64,000 bases of DNA from Pseudomonas atagonensis (GTDB taxonomy: Bacteria; Pseudomonadota; Gammaproteobacteria; Pseudomonadales; Pseudomonadaceae). The notes under the pieces were generated by a model, which ran no database searches, was not told where the DNA came from, and worked only from the letters and a program-made list of their open reading frames with translations. Location of the stretch: NCBI RefSeq assembly GCF_011369485.1, contig NZ_VXCA01000044.1, positions 62,001 through 126,000 of the forward strand, written 5' to 3'. Position 1 is the stretch's first letter; every line of letters begins with the position of its first letter. Shown here piece after piece: positions 1 to 8,635 of this stretch. The translations under genes were made by a program, and so were the position numbers.

Positions 1-917
1 CCACGCCCAACGGACGGCAACTGGAACAGGCGCTGGATGGCCTGGAGTTCATGGTCAGCATCGACCTGTACATCAACGAAACCACGCGTTGCGCCGACCT
101 GATCCTGCCGTCGACTTCGGCGCTGGAGAACGATCACTACGACACCACGTTCAATCTGTTCGCGGTGCGTAACGTGACCCGTTTCAATCGCGCGATCCTC
201 GCCAAGCCTGAGGGCGCGCTGCATGACTGGGAGATCTTCGTCGGCCTGGCCAAGGCGTTTGCCGGGAAAACCGGCAAAGAGCTGAAACCGACGATGCCGC
301 CGGCGAAGATGATCGACATGGGCCTGCGCATGGGCATGTATGGCGATGCGTCCGAACACAAGTTGTCATTGAACACGTTGTTCGACCATCCGCACGGAAT
401 TGATCTGGGCGCGCTGAAACCGAATCTGGCAAAGCGTTTAAAAACGCCTGATCAGCGTGTGCAGGCTGCGCCACCGGAGATCCTTGCCGACTTGGCGCGC
501 TTCGCCGCATTACAGGCGCCAGCCGCCGATGAACTGCTGATGATCGGGCGCCGCCACGTGCGCAGCAACAACTCGTGGATGCACAACTACCATCGTCTGG
601 TGAAGGGCAAGCCGCGCCACCAGTTGCTGATGCATCCCGACGATCTCGCCAGTCGTGGCCTCAATGACGGGCAGTTGGTGCGGGTCAGTTCGCGGGTCGG
701 GCAGATTGAAGTGGAAGTGCTTGGCAGTCTGGACATGATGAAAGGCGTGGTCAGTCTGCCGCACGGTTGGGGCCACGCACGGCCTGGCGTGCAGATGGCG
801 ATCGCCTCGAGTCAGCCTGGTTCGAGTGCCAATGACTTGACCGATGAATGCCAACTTGACGAGTTGTCCGGTAACGCGGCATTGAATGGTGTGCCGGTGA
901 CGGTGGCTGCGGCTTGA
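1..917 (+). CDS. Molybdopterin oxidoreductase family protein, C-terminal part
   Basis: The reading frame is open from base 3 and runs off the left edge, so about 304 C-terminal residues are present and the true start lies outside. The segment resembles the end of formate-dehydrogenase/assimilatory-nitrate-reductase-type molybdoenzymes. Near its start is NETTRCADLILPST, the usual 'cofactor-side' motif in which such enzymes list the bis-MGD contacts. The last 120 residues look like the molydopterin dinucleotide-binding domain, with HPDDLASRGLNDGQLVRV and SLPHGWGH. Substrate cannot be told from this part; P. aeruginosa has an uncharacterised oxidoreductase next to grxD in the same place. Family placement is fairly safe, substrate unknown. 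Confidence 0.8.
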   Translation, partial: TPNGRQLEQALDGLEFMVSIDLYINETTRCADLILPSTSALENDHYDTTFNLFAVRNVTRFNRAILAKPEGALHDWEIFVGLAKAFAGKTGKELKPTMPPAKMIDMGLRMGMYGDASEHKLSLNTLFDHPHGIDLGALKPNLAKRLKTPDQRVQAAPPEILADLARFAALQAPAADELLMIGRRHVRSNNSWMHNYHRLVKGKPRHQLLMHPDDLASRGLNDGQLVRVSSRVGQIEVEVLGSLDMMKGVVSLPHGWGHARPGVQMAIASSQPGSSANDLTDECQLDELSGNAALNGVPVTVAAA

Positions 918-1014
918 GCATGTCTGTCGGGGAGACCAAGCAGCGCGCTCGGGATTCCGTTACAATGCGCCACCGTGCCGACCCATGAGTCGGAAAGTTC
1001 AGCCGAGGTGCTCC

Positions 1015-1356
1015 ATGGATATCATCGAAACGATTAAAGAGCAGATTGCCAACAACACCATTCTGCTTTACATGAAAGGCTCGCCGAATGCCCCGCAGTG
1101 TGGCTTCTCCGCGAAAGCTGCGCAGGCTGTGATGGCTTGTGGTGAAAAGTTTGCGTACGTGGACATCCTGCAGAACCCGGAAATCCGCGCCAACCTGCCG
1201 AAGTACGCCAACTGGCCGACCTTCCCGCAATTGTGGGTCGGCGGTGAACTGGTCGGCGGCAGCGACATCATGACCGAGATGGCTGCCGACGGTTCGTTGC
1301 AAAACACCATCAAGGCTGCTGTCGAAGCAGCAGCTGCGAACAAGTCCGAAGCCTGA
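1015..1356 (+). CDS. grxD: Monothiol glutaredoxin Grx4 (CGFS type)
   Basis: A 113-residue protein of normal Grx4 length. The active site is the monothiol CGFS motif in the context NAPQCGFSAKA, followed by the WPTFPQLWV and GGSDI segments that bind glutathione. CGFS glutaredoxins carry a glutathione-ligated [2Fe-2S] cluster and take part in Fe-S delivery and iron homeostasis in the cytosol. I chose the ATG at 1015, seven bases after a GAGGTG ribosome site. An upstream in-frame ATG at 985 has no such site. Convergent with bfr and sharing a terminator with it, which fits an iron/redox neighbourhood. Confidence 0.95.
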   Translation: MDIIETIKEQIANNTILLYMKGSPNAPQCGFSAKAAQAVMACGEKFAYVDILQNPEIRANLPKYANWPTFPQLWVGGELVGGSDIMTEMAADGSLQNTIKAAVEAAAANKSEA

Positions 1357-1365
1357 TCCGGCTTT

Positions 1366-1393
1366 TGTGGGAGCGAGCAGGCTCGCTTCCACA
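1366..1393. repeat. Single REP palindrome
   Basis: A short palindrome with arms TGGGAGCGAG and CTCGCTTCCA just after the grxD stop codon. It belongs to the same GTGGGAGCG family as the paired REPs elsewhere in the window but stands alone here. Confidence 0.75.
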
Positions 1394-1425
1394 GGGATTT
1401 CAGCATTGATTGAAATCCGGGCAAT

Positions 1426-1463
1426 AAAAAGCCCCGCGCCTCGAAAGAGGGCGGGGCTTTTTA
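1426..1463. terminator. Bidirectional terminator between grxD and bfr
   Basis: GC-rich hairpin with arms AAAAAGCCCCGC and GCGGGGCTTTTT. The T-run on each strand lets it end transcription from grxD (+) and from bfr (-). Confidence 0.9.
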
Positions 1464-1488
1464 GTGTCTCGAGTTTAGCGCTCGCTAA

Positions 1489-1965
1489 TTACTCGTCTTC
1501 GCCCATCTGCGATTGCAGATAGTTCTCAAGACCGACTTTATCGATCAGGCCCAGTTGGGTTTCCAGCCAGTCGATGTGTTCTTCTTCGGATTCAAGAATG
1601 TCTTCAAGCAGTTCACGGCTGCCGAAGTCGCCAACAGTTTCACAATGAGCGATCGCGGCTTTCAGATCCGAATGGCCGGTTTTCTCGATACGCAGGTCGC
1701 ACTCCAGCATTTCCCGGGTGTGCTCGCCGATGTGCAGCTTGCCCAGATCCTGCACGTTCGGCAGGCCTTCGAGGAACAGGATGCGCTTGATCAGCTTGTC
1801 CGCGTGTTTCATCTCGTCGATGGATTCGTGGTATTCGTGCTTGCCCAGCTTGTTCAGGCCCCAATCTTCATACATGCGCGCATGCAGGAAGTACTGATTG
1901 ATCGCGACCAGCTCATTGGCAAGGATCTTGTTGAGATGCTGGATGACTGTAACGTCGCCTTTCAT
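1489..1965 (-). CDS. bfr: Bacterioferritin
   Basis: 158 residues, the usual size for a bacterioferritin subunit of the 24-mer iron store. All six expected ferroxidase ligands are present by my count: Glu18, Glu51, His54, Glu94, Glu127 and His130. Met52, the axial haem ligand, is also there, so this is a haem-binding Bfr with an active di-iron site (BfrB/Bfr-beta type), not one of the specialised subunits. Its partner ferredoxin Bfd lies directly upstream on the same strand, separated by its own terminator. The start at 1965 gives the N-terminus MKGDVTVIQHLN; many homologues begin with the same short leader. Confidence 0.95.
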   Translation of the reverse strand: MKGDVTVIQHLNKILANELVAINQYFLHARMYEDWGLNKLGKHEYHESIDEMKHADKLIKRILFLEGLPNVQDLGKLHIGEHTREMLECDLRIEKTGHSDLKAAIAHCETVGDFGSRELLEDILESEEEHIDWLETQLGLIDKVGLENYLQSQMGEDE

Positions 1966-2120
1966 GATGGGAGTCCTGCCCTAAGTAGCGGTATATAAGG
2001 CAGAGTTTGAGCTTGGCAGTTATAAGTGTCAAACCTAAGTTATTGAATAATATATGAAAATTAATCGGAATAAGAATGTTTGTGTTCCGCGTCTGGAGCC
2101 TAACCAATTGATTTTCAGGC

Positions 2121-2151
2121 ATAAAAAAACCGGACATAAGTCCGGTTCTTT
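2121..2151 (-). terminator. Terminator downstream of bfd
   Basis: Hairpin AACCGGAC-ATAA-GTCCGGTT followed on the minus strand by a run of T. It separates bfd from bfr, so the two genes are likely transcribed independently. Confidence 0.88.
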
Positions 2152-2164
2152 GAATTTGAGGTCA

Positions 2165-2383
2165 TTACGCGGCAGTAAATTCTACCGGATAAGGAATCGC
2201 GGCCTGGGCGGTTTGCAGCTTGGTCAGGGTTTCGCGAACCACTTCCTTGGCAAGGCAGGCACATTTGCCGCATTGGCTGGCGACGCCGGTGGCCTGACGA
2301 ACTTCTTTATAGCTGCAGCAACCTTCATAGATCGCTTCGCGGATCTGTCCGTCGGTGACGCCAGTGCAGAGGCAAACATACAT
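2165..2383 (-). CDS. bfd: Bacterioferritin-associated ferredoxin
   Basis: A 72-residue [2Fe-2S] protein. The four cluster cysteines are at residues 4, 6, 38 and 41 (VCLC and CGKC), the Bfd pattern. Bfd binds bacterioferritin and passes electrons to its haem so that stored ferric iron is reduced and released; it is normally induced by iron starvation. I chose the ATG at 2383, which gives the canonical MYVCLCTGV start; an in-frame ATG ten codons upstream would add a non-conserved leader. A Fur-box-like sequence lies about 50 bases upstream. Confidence 0.96.
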   Translation of the reverse strand: MYVCLCTGVTDGQIREAIYEGCCSYKEVRQATGVASQCGKCACLAKEVVRETLTKLQTAQAAIPYPVEFTAA

Positions 2384-2430
2384 AAGTGAGAACCGTCGCT
2401 GGTTGTGACTCAATTGCGATGGATCTTAAT

Positions 2431-2451
2431 GTTAACGAGAATGATTGTCAA
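2431..2451 (-). promoter_or_regulatory. Candidate Fur box upstream of bfd
   Basis: On the minus strand the sequence GACAATCATTCTCGTTA resembles one half plus the centre of the GATAATGATAATCATTATC Fur consensus (about 10 of 12 positions over ATAATCATTATC). Its position just upstream of bfd fits iron-repressed expression. Found by eye, not scored. Confidence 0.6.
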
Positions 2452-2696
2452 AGTGCTTTCTGAAGGCTTTTCCACAGATCGACGAGTGACTGACGAACGG
2501 TGACTACTGGCTGATTGCCTGGCCCCGTAAATGCAGCCGCGTTATCCGCTTCCTTCAAAAAACCGTTAAGGACAGGCCAAAAACGCAGTGTATGATGGTC
2601 GGCCCTTGCGAAGGGGGTTCGTGTCACAGGGCTGTCGTCCGAGGATGGCAGGCTGGCACGGACCCTGAACTTCAAGTTATTCACCAGGAGATATCC

Positions 2697-3299
2697 ATGA
2701 GCGTACTCGTAGGCAAACAAGCCCCTGACTTCACCGTCCCGGCCGTACTCGGCAATGGCGAGATCGTTGACAGCTTCACTCTGTCCTCGGCCATCAAAGG
2801 CAAATACGGCCTGGTGTTCTTCTACCCACTGGACTTCACCTTCGTCTGCCCGTCCGAGCTGATCGCTCTGGACAACCGCATGGCTGACTTCAAGGCACGC
2901 AACGTTGAAGTGATCGCTGTGTCGATCGACTCGCACTTCACCCACAACGCCTGGCGCAACACCCCGGTGAACAATGGCGGCATCGGTCAGGTGAAATACA
3001 CCATGGCTGCCGACATGAAGCACGACATCGCCAAGGCTTACGACGTTGAATCCGAAGGCGGCGTAGCTTTCCGTGGCGCGTTCCTGATCGACGACAAAGG
3101 CGTTGTCCGTTCGCAGATCATCAACGACCTGCCGCTGGGCCGTAACATGGAAGAGCTGATCCGTCTGGTCGACGCTCTGCAATTCCACGAAGAGCACGGC
3201 GAAGTCTGCCCTGCCAACTGGAAAAAAGGCGACAAAGGCATGAACGCTTCGCCAGAAGGCGTTGCTGCATACCTGACCGAGAACGCTGCTGCCCTGTAA
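2697..3299 (+). CDS. 2-Cys peroxiredoxin (AhpC/TSA family)
   Basis: 200 residues with the typical 2-Cys peroxiredoxin layout. The peroxidatic cysteine is Cys51 in DFTFVCPSE and the resolving cysteine is Cys171 in VCPANW. It reduces hydrogen peroxide and organic hydroperoxides in the cytosol. The start at 2697 follows CAGGAG seven bases upstream. It is the equivalent of the AhpC-like gene found between bfd and rnt in P. aeruginosa, distinct from the ahpCF locus. Divergent from bfd across about 310 bases, which hold the Fur-like site but no clear further gene. Confidence 0.93.
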   Translation: MSVLVGKQAPDFTVPAVLGNGEIVDSFTLSSAIKGKYGLVFFYPLDFTFVCPSELIALDNRMADFKARNVEVIAVSIDSHFTHNAWRNTPVNNGGIGQVKYTMAADMKHDIAKAYDVESEGGVAFRGAFLIDDKGVVRSQIINDLPLGRNMEELIRLVDALQFHEEHGEVCPANWKKGDKGMNASPEGVAAYLTENAAAL

Positions 3300-3315
3300 G
3301 GCGCAACGTCGAGGT

Positions 3316-3349
3316 GAAAAAAAACCGGCTCAAGTAGCCGGTTTTTTTA
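3316..3349. terminator. Bidirectional terminator after the peroxiredoxin gene
   Basis: Hairpin AAAACCGGCT-CAAGT-AGCCGGTTTT with A-run before and T-run after, so it can serve both the peroxiredoxin gene (+) and rnt (-). Confidence 0.9.
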
Positions 3350-3373
3350 TGCGCGGGATTTGTTCGATGCGGA

Positions 3374-4051
3374 TCAGTCGTCGAAATCTTCCCAGCCGCC
3401 CATCTGTTTCCAGCGATTGACGATGCCACAGAACAGTTCGGCGGTTTTCTCGGTGTCGTAACGCGCGGAGTGCGCCTCACGGCCGTCGAAATCGATGTCG
3501 GCTGCCTGGCAGGCTTTCGCCAATACGGTTTGACCGTACGCCAGACCTGCGAGAGTCGCAGTGTCGAAGCTGGAGAAGGGGTGGAACGGGTTGCGTTTCA
3601 TGTCCAGACGCGCAACTGCAGCGTTCAGGAAGCCAAGGTCGAAGCTGCTGTTGTGGCCGACCAGAATCGCCCGTTTGCAGCCGTTGGCCTTCAACGCCTT
3701 GCGGATGCCGCGGAAGATGTCGGTCAGTGCTGTCTCTTCACTGACGGCCATGCGCAGCGGGTGATCCAGTTTGATCCCGGTAAATTCCAGCGCCGCTGCT
3801 TCGATGTTGGCGCCTTCGAACGGCTCAACGCGGAAGAAGTAAGTGTGATCCGGGTAAACGAAACCCTTTTCATCCATGGCGATGGTCGTCGCGGCAATCT
3901 CCAGCAGTGCATCGGTAGCCGAGTTGAAACCACCGGTTTCTACGTCGACGACAACCGGCAGGTAGCCGCGAAAGCGTGCCGCCATCGGGTGACGGGAACC
4001 GCCGCCGCCACTTTGACCGTCCAGTTCGTCGTCGAAATGGTCTTCACTCAC
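3374..4051 (-). CDS. rnt: Ribonuclease T
   Basis: 225 residues of DEDDh exonuclease. Motifs seen: exo I VVVDVETGGF, exo II GHNSSFDLGFLN, and exo III HSARYDTEKTAELF with the catalytic His. RNase T trims the 3' ends of tRNA and other stable RNAs. The start codon is GTG: bases 4051-4048 read GTGA, so the start overlaps the pyrC stop codon by four bases and the two genes are translationally coupled. The N-terminal 20 residues are Gly/Ser-rich and poorly conserved. Gene order pyrC-rnt is that of other pseudomonads. Confidence 0.95.
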   Translation of the reverse strand: MSEDHFDDELDGQSGGGGSRHPMAARFRGYLPVVVDVETGGFNSATDALLEIAATTIAMDEKGFVYPDHTYFFRVEPFEGANIEAAALEFTGIKLDHPLRMAVSEETALTDIFRGIRKALKANGCKRAILVGHNSSFDLGFLNAAVARLDMKRNPFHPFSSFDTATLAGLAYGQTVLAKACQAADIDFDGREAHSARYDTEKTAELFCGIVNRWKQMGGWEDFDD

Positions 4052-5094
4052 GCGTGTTCCTCCAGCAGGCGCCAGCGCAGTTTTTCACCGGCGCGCAGCG
4101 GGATAACGGTCAGCTCGCCAAACGGCAGGCTGGTCGGGGCGGTCCATTCTTCGCGAACCAGGGTGATGCGATCGATGTTGACCGGCAGGCCATAGAAACG
4201 CGGGCCGTTGAGGCTGGCGAAGGCTTCGAGCTTGTCCAGCGCGTTACGCTGTTCAAAGGCTTCGGCGTACATCTCGATGGCCGCGTACGCGGTGTAGCAG
4301 CCGGCACAGCCACAAGCGGCTTCCTTGGCGTGCTGGGCGTGCGGCGCCGAGTCGGTGCCGAGGAAGAACTTCGCACTGCCGCTGGTGGCGGCGTCGAGCA
4401 GCGCTTCCTGATGCGTGTTGCGCTTGAGGATCGGCAGGCAATAGAAGTGCGGCCGAATCCCGCCCACCAGCATGTGGTTGCGGTTGTAGAGCAGGTGGTG
4501 CGCGGTGATGGTTGCGCCGACGTTGGCCGAAGCCTCGTTGACGAACTGCACGGCGTCGCCGGTGGTGATGTGTTCGAACACCACTTTCAGCGTCGGGAAG
4601 CGCTCGACGACCCGGCGCATGTGCTCATCGATGAAAATCTTTTCGCGGTCGAACACGTCGACATCACCACGGGTGACTTCACCGTGGATCAAAAGCGGCA
4701 TGCCGACTTCGGCCATGGCTTCCAGCGCCGGGAAAATCTTGTCGATGCTGGTCACGCCGGAATCGGAGTTGGTGGTGGCGCCGGCCGGGTAAAGCTTGGC
4801 GGCGTGCACGAAACCGCTGGCCTTGGCTTCACGAATTTCTTCGGGCTGGGTACGGTCGGTGAGGTACAGCACCATCAACGGTTCGAAGCGACTGCCGGCT
4901 GGGCGGGCAGCCAGAATCCGCTGGCGATAGCCGTCGGCCTCGGCGGCGTTGCGCACCGGCGGGACCAGGTTGGGCATGATGATGGCGCGACCAAAAGTGC
5001 GCGCTACATCGGCAACGGTATTGGTCAGGACGGCACCATCGCGAAGATGAATGTGCCAGTCGTCGGGACGCAGCAGGGTCAGGCGGTCGGACAT
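4048..5094 (-). CDS. pyrC: Dihydroorotase (class II)
   Basis: 348 residues, the normal length for PyrC. The metal-binding HIH is in DDWHIHLRDG near the N-terminus, the carboxylated lysine in AAKLYPAGATTNSDSG, and further His ligands in LIHGEV and FEHITTGDA. It closes carbamoyl aspartate to dihydroorotate in pyrimidine synthesis. It is the first gene of a two-gene unit with rnt, sharing a GTGA overlap. Note that a FliA-like promoter for the divergent motY lies only about 70 bases upstream of its start. Confidence 0.96.
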   Translation of the reverse strand: MSDRLTLLRPDDWHIHLRDGAVLTNTVADVARTFGRAIIMPNLVPPVRNAAEADGYRQRILAARPAGSRFEPLMVLYLTDRTQPEEIREAKASGFVHAAKLYPAGATTNSDSGVTSIDKIFPALEAMAEVGMPLLIHGEVTRGDVDVFDREKIFIDEHMRRVVERFPTLKVVFEHITTGDAVQFVNEASANVGATITAHHLLYNRNHMLVGGIRPHFYCLPILKRNTHQEALLDAATSGSAKFFLGTDSAPHAQHAKEAACGCAGCYTAYAAIEMYAEAFEQRNALDKLEAFASLNGPRFYGLPVNIDRITLVREEWTAPTSLPFGELTVIPLRAGEKLRWRLLEEHA

Positions 5095-5161
5095 GAGGGG
5101 ATTCCAGGCGGGTCAAACTGAGGCGAATGCTACCGGAAAAGACTCTTGCAGGCACTCGCTA

Positions 5162-5188
5162 TCAAGTTTTGCGGGAAGCTTCCGATAT
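5162..5188 (+). promoter_or_regulatory. Candidate sigma-28 (FliA) promoter of motY
   Basis: TCAAGTTT, an 11-base spacer, then TCCGATAT. The FliA consensus is TAAAGTTT-N11-GCCGATAA; the match is 7 of 8 and 6 of 8 with exact spacing. It lies 66 bases upstream of the motY start and faces it. Confidence 0.65.
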
Positions 5189-5254
5189 CCCGTAGGTATG
5201 CCGTAAACATAGTGTGAATCGGTCTTTGTGTTTCAGAAGCCAATGGAGCCTCCC

Positions 5255-6163
5255 GTGCGCCAGCGTTATTTAGCCTTGCTCAGTGTGTTTGCCAGCCTTC
5301 CCGCGATGGCGCTCACGTACCAGACCCGTCTGGAGAACATTGAGTGGACGGTCGCCGGCGACAAGTTCGAATGCCGTCTGACGCAACCGATCACCGATTT
5401 CGGCTCGGGCGAGTTTGTGCGCAAGGCCGGCGAACAGGCGATCTTCCGTCTTAACGCCTACAACGCCATGCTTGGCGGTGGTTCGGCGACTTTGCTGGCC
5501 GCCGCCGCGCCTTGGCAGCCGGGGCGTGGTGACATCAATCTGGGCAGTGTCAGGCTCGGCAGTGGCAACGTCTTGTTCAGCAGCTCGCAGTCCCAGGCCG
5601 GTGGCCTGATCAGCGGCCTGCTCGATGGCCGCAGTCCGGTCGTGCGTCGTGCTTCGGGTGATGGGCGTGTGTCGGAAGTACGCTTGTTGCCAGTCAAGTT
5701 CAGCAAGGCGTTTAACGACTATCAGACCTGTGTGGCGAAATTGCTGCCGCAGAATTTCGAGCAGATCAAACAGTCACAGATCGGCTTTCCCGGCGAGGGC
5801 GTTGATCTGGACTCAGCAGCGAAGGCCAAGCTGCAAGTGATGCTCGAATACATGAAGGCCGATCCGACGGTCAATCACATCGAACTCGATGGGCATTCCG
5901 ACAACAGTGGCAATCGTTTGACCAACCGCGAACTGTCGCGCCGTCGCGCATTGGCCGTGGTGGACTTCTTCAAGGCCAACGGCATTCAGGAATCGCAAAT
6001 CACCGTGCGTTTCCATGGCGAGCAATATCCCATTGTGCCGAACACCAACGCGGCCAACCGCGCGAAGAATCGTCGAGTCAATGTGAAGCTCGCGCGGGTG
6101 ACACCAGTCGCTGCTCCGGCGCCGCAAGCGAGCATGCCTGCCAGTACTGCCGCAACTTCCTGA
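5255..6163 (+). CDS. motY: Flagellar protein MotY (OmpA-family peptidoglycan binder)
   Basis: About 302 residues. A Sec signal peptide (ending near PAMALTYQ) is followed by a MotY N-terminal domain of about 150 residues, and then an OmpA/MotB-like peptidoglycan-binding domain with IELDGHSDNSGN and NRRVNVK. MotY forms the T-ring that helps anchor the stator units to the flagellar basal body. I prefer the GTG start at 5255, which has GGAG seven bases upstream and gives a clean signal peptide; an ATG at 5228 would add nine residues. Not next to other flagellar genes; a sigma-28-like promoter upstream supports the flagellar role. The Ala/Pro-rich tail is probably disordered. Confidence 0.85.
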   Translation: MRQRYLALLSVFASLPAMALTYQTRLENIEWTVAGDKFECRLTQPITDFGSGEFVRKAGEQAIFRLNAYNAMLGGGSATLLAAAAPWQPGRGDINLGSVRLGSGNVLFSSSQSQAGGLISGLLDGRSPVVRRASGDGRVSEVRLLPVKFSKAFNDYQTCVAKLLPQNFEQIKQSQIGFPGEGVDLDSAAKAKLQVMLEYMKADPTVNHIELDGHSDNSGNRLTNRELSRRRALAVVDFFKANGIQESQITVRFHGEQYPIVPNTNAANRAKNRRVNVKLARVTPVAAPAPQASMPASTAATS

Positions 6164-6292
6164 CTCGCCGGTCATCGTCGCGCTCTCGACAGATTCTGTC
6201 GCTTTGTCGTCTTAAGCTGTCGCGCCTCTGTAAATTATCGCGTTTGAGCGGTAGACTCCTCGGCTTTCCGTAGAACCCCGTGGAGTGATGGC

Positions 6293-7510
6293 ATGGCGGA
6301 CGTAAACAAGGTCGTTCTGGCGTATTCCGGCGGCCTGGACACTTCGGTGATCCTCAAGTGGCTGCAGGATACTTATAACTGTGAAGTGGTGACCTTCACC
6401 GCTGATCTCGGTCAAGGCGAAGAGGTCGAGCCGGCCCGCGCCAAGGCTCAGGCCATGGGCGTCAAAGAAATCTACATCGACGATCTGCGCGAAGAATTCG
6501 TGCGTGATTTCGTGTTCCCGATGTTCCGTGCCAACACCGTTTACGAAGGCGAGTACCTGCTGGGTACTTCCATCGCGCGTCCGCTGATTGCCAAGCGTCT
6601 GATCGAAATCGCCAACGAAACCGGCGCTGACGCCATTTCCCATGGCGCCACCGGCAAGGGCAACGATCAGGTGCGTTTCGAGCTGGGTGCCTACGCGCTC
6701 AAGCCAGGCGTAAAAGTGATTGCCCCTTGGCGCGAGTGGGATCTGCTGTCCCGCGAGAAACTGATGGATTATGCCGAGAAGCACGCGATCCCGATCGAGC
6801 GCCACGGCAAGAAGAAATCCCCGTACTCGATGGACGCCAACCTGCTGCACATCTCCTATGAAGGCGGCGTGCTGGAAGACACCTGGACCGAGCACGAAGA
6901 AGACATGTGGAAATGGACCGTCTCCCCGGAGAACGCGCCTGACAAACCACAGTACCTGGAACTGACTTACCGTAACGGCGACATCGTTGCGCTGGACGGC
7001 GTCGAAATGACACCGGCCACTGTTCTGGCCACGCTGAACAAGATCGGTGGCGAGCACGGCATCGGCCGTCTGGACATCGTCGAGAACCGTTACGTCGGCA
7101 TGAAGTCCCGCGGCTGCTACGAAACCCCGGGCGGCACCATCATGCTGCGCGCTCACCGCGCCATCGAATCGATCACCCTGGACCGCGAAGTCGCTCACCT
7201 CAAAGACGAGTTGATGCCGAAATACGCCAGCCTGATCTACACCGGTTACTGGTGGAGCCCTGAGCGTCTGATGCTGCAACAGATGATCGACGCTTCGCAG
7301 GTCAACGTGAACGGCGTTGTGCGCCTGAAACTGTACAAAGGCAACGTGATCGTCACTGGCCGCAAGTCCGATGATTCGCTGTTCGACTCCACCATCGCGA
7401 CTTTCGAAGAAGACGGCGGTGCTTACAACCAGGCCGATGCGGCGGGCTTCATCAAGCTCAACGCGCTGCGCATGCGCATTGCTGCCAATAAGGGCCGCAA
7501 ATTGTTCTGA
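6293..7510 (+). CDS. argG: Argininosuccinate synthase
   Basis: 405 residues, the full length for the family. It begins with the ATP pyrophosphatase loop AYSGGLDTSVIL and contains SHGATGKGNDQ and the citrulline/aspartate-binding segments typical of ArgG. It joins citrulline and aspartate using ATP in arginine biosynthesis. The ATG at 6293 follows GTGGAG. Monocistronic by context: an AT-rich patch with an oppositely oriented gene follows. Confidence 0.97.
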   Translation: MADVNKVVLAYSGGLDTSVILKWLQDTYNCEVVTFTADLGQGEEVEPARAKAQAMGVKEIYIDDLREEFVRDFVFPMFRANTVYEGEYLLGTSIARPLIAKRLIEIANETGADAISHGATGKGNDQVRFELGAYALKPGVKVIAPWREWDLLSREKLMDYAEKHAIPIERHGKKKSPYSMDANLLHISYEGGVLEDTWTEHEEDMWKWTVSPENAPDKPQYLELTYRNGDIVALDGVEMTPATVLATLNKIGGEHGIGRLDIVENRYVGMKSRGCYETPGGTIMLRAHRAIESITLDREVAHLKDELMPKYASLIYTGYWWSPERLMLQQMIDASQVNVNGVVRLKLYKGNVIVTGRKSDDSLFDSTIATFEEDGGAYNQADAAGFIKLNALRMRIAANKGRKLF

Positions 7511-7610
7511 GTTTTTCAGGCGCTGAGCAAGTGGCGGCCTTGTCCTTCGGGCAAGGTCGTCACTTTGCAAGAAGTCCCCCGCTGCTGACGTTCGGTCAGC
7601 GCATGCCTTT

Positions 7611-8213
7611 TCAAAACGTCCCCATTACCGTTACGTCCTGTGAGCATACGTTGTAAGAAACACAGTACGTTTTGCCTCCCCCCTTTTTTGTCCGTTCAGC
7701 GTGAAATAGCAAATGTCGCTTGAGTGAATTCTCCGAGACATGATCGGACACGAACACGATAATCCGCTGCGCCTGTTTGTCAGTGTGTCGTATCGTTTCC
7801 ATTGCCTTCCCGAAACAATCCGTACACACCATTTGGCGAATATCAATGAAGTGCAAAGTTTTCACTGAGGCGGATAAGCGGACTTTGTGTTGAGCTCCAG
7901 GATTTGCCGCTCCGCGTTCTTTATTCGAAGATGGTATTGAGCCGTTTTTGGTTCGGTTGTTCTGGAATGCGCTAAGAAAGTTCTTTTCGTTGTTGAAGTC
8001 GGACGGTGAATACAAGGATCGATAGTTAAAGTTTATTGTGACAAAAAATAGAAAAATCAAATAAAACGGAAAGCTTATCAAGAACCAAATATAAATTTCG
8101 CGTTCACCGTTATCCAGGAATGGCAGCGTGACAGTTGCAGATGTTTCCGAGATCACCGCAAATATAGCGATGACTGTCATTGGGTTGGTAATTTTCTTTT
8201 TGATCTTCATCAT
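7611..8213 (-). CDS. Hypothetical membrane protein
   Basis: I do not recognise a named family. 200 residues with two predicted membrane helices at about 12-30 and 42-62, a Lys-rich N-terminus (MKIKKKI) and a polar C-terminal domain of about 130 residues that contains two cysteine pairs (CTDC and CVSYNVC). The gene and its upstream gap are clearly more AT-rich than the surroundings, a possible sign of acquisition. The start may be either of two adjacent ATG codons (8213 or 8210). It is divergent from an orphan response regulator about 420 bases away; no functional link is evident. Confidence 0.6.
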   Translation of the reverse strand: MMKIKKKITNPMTVIAIFAVISETSATVTLPFLDNGEREIYIWFLISFPFYLIFLFFVTINFNYRSLYSPSDFNNEKNFLSAFQNNRTKNGSIPSSNKERGAANPGAQHKVRLSASVKTLHFIDIRQMVCTDCFGKAMETIRHTDKQAQRIIVFVSDHVSENSLKRHLLFHAERTKKGGGKTYCVSYNVCSQDVTVMGTF

Positions 8214-8635
8214 GTTCTTTACTCATGTTCGGGTTTTCTCGATTTTTGAATTGAAGGTTTGAATTAGTGGTGTTTGCTTATAACAAAAAATAAGTAAATT
8301 ATGGAAGTTCGTTGTTACGGATAATTTACTGGATTAGGCAGTACGGCTTTTTCATGAAAGAGAAAAAACGGGATTGGATTTTTTCCGGAAAGCAGCTCTG
8401 GCTCACGTTGAAGTTCAGCTGGCAGAGGGTTATCAATTCAAGATCGGAAACAGAAAAAACGCTATGAAACTGTCCTGCTATTCCTACTGCGTGGGCAAAT
8501 TTGTAGGATTAATCCTCGATGCTTGTAGGGAATGTCTTTCGCTGCGCATGCACGATAAAGCACCTGTGCCACGGGGGATGTGACTACGCTATTGTGCTCG
8601 CTCTAAAAATTCGAACAGCGAAACTGGACTTGCCC
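8214..8635. other. AT-rich divergent intergenic region
   Basis: About 420 bases between the unknown membrane protein gene (-) and the response regulator gene (+). A large part is rich in A and T, unlike the rest of the window. It must hold both promoters, but I could not pick convincing -35/-10 pairs or operators. A 69-codon open frame here shows no sign of being a gene. Confidence 0.5.

Noticed and set aside
2591..2596. TATGAT as a -10 box for the peroxiredoxin gene
   Set aside because: No acceptable -35 sequence at 16-18 bases upstream, so I did not list it as a promoter.
8374..8583. 69-codon open frame on the plus strand upstream of the response regulator
   Set aside because: Its end lies just before the regulator's start region, it has no ribosome site, and the composition looks non-coding; the regulator's own conserved start at 8636 explains the region.
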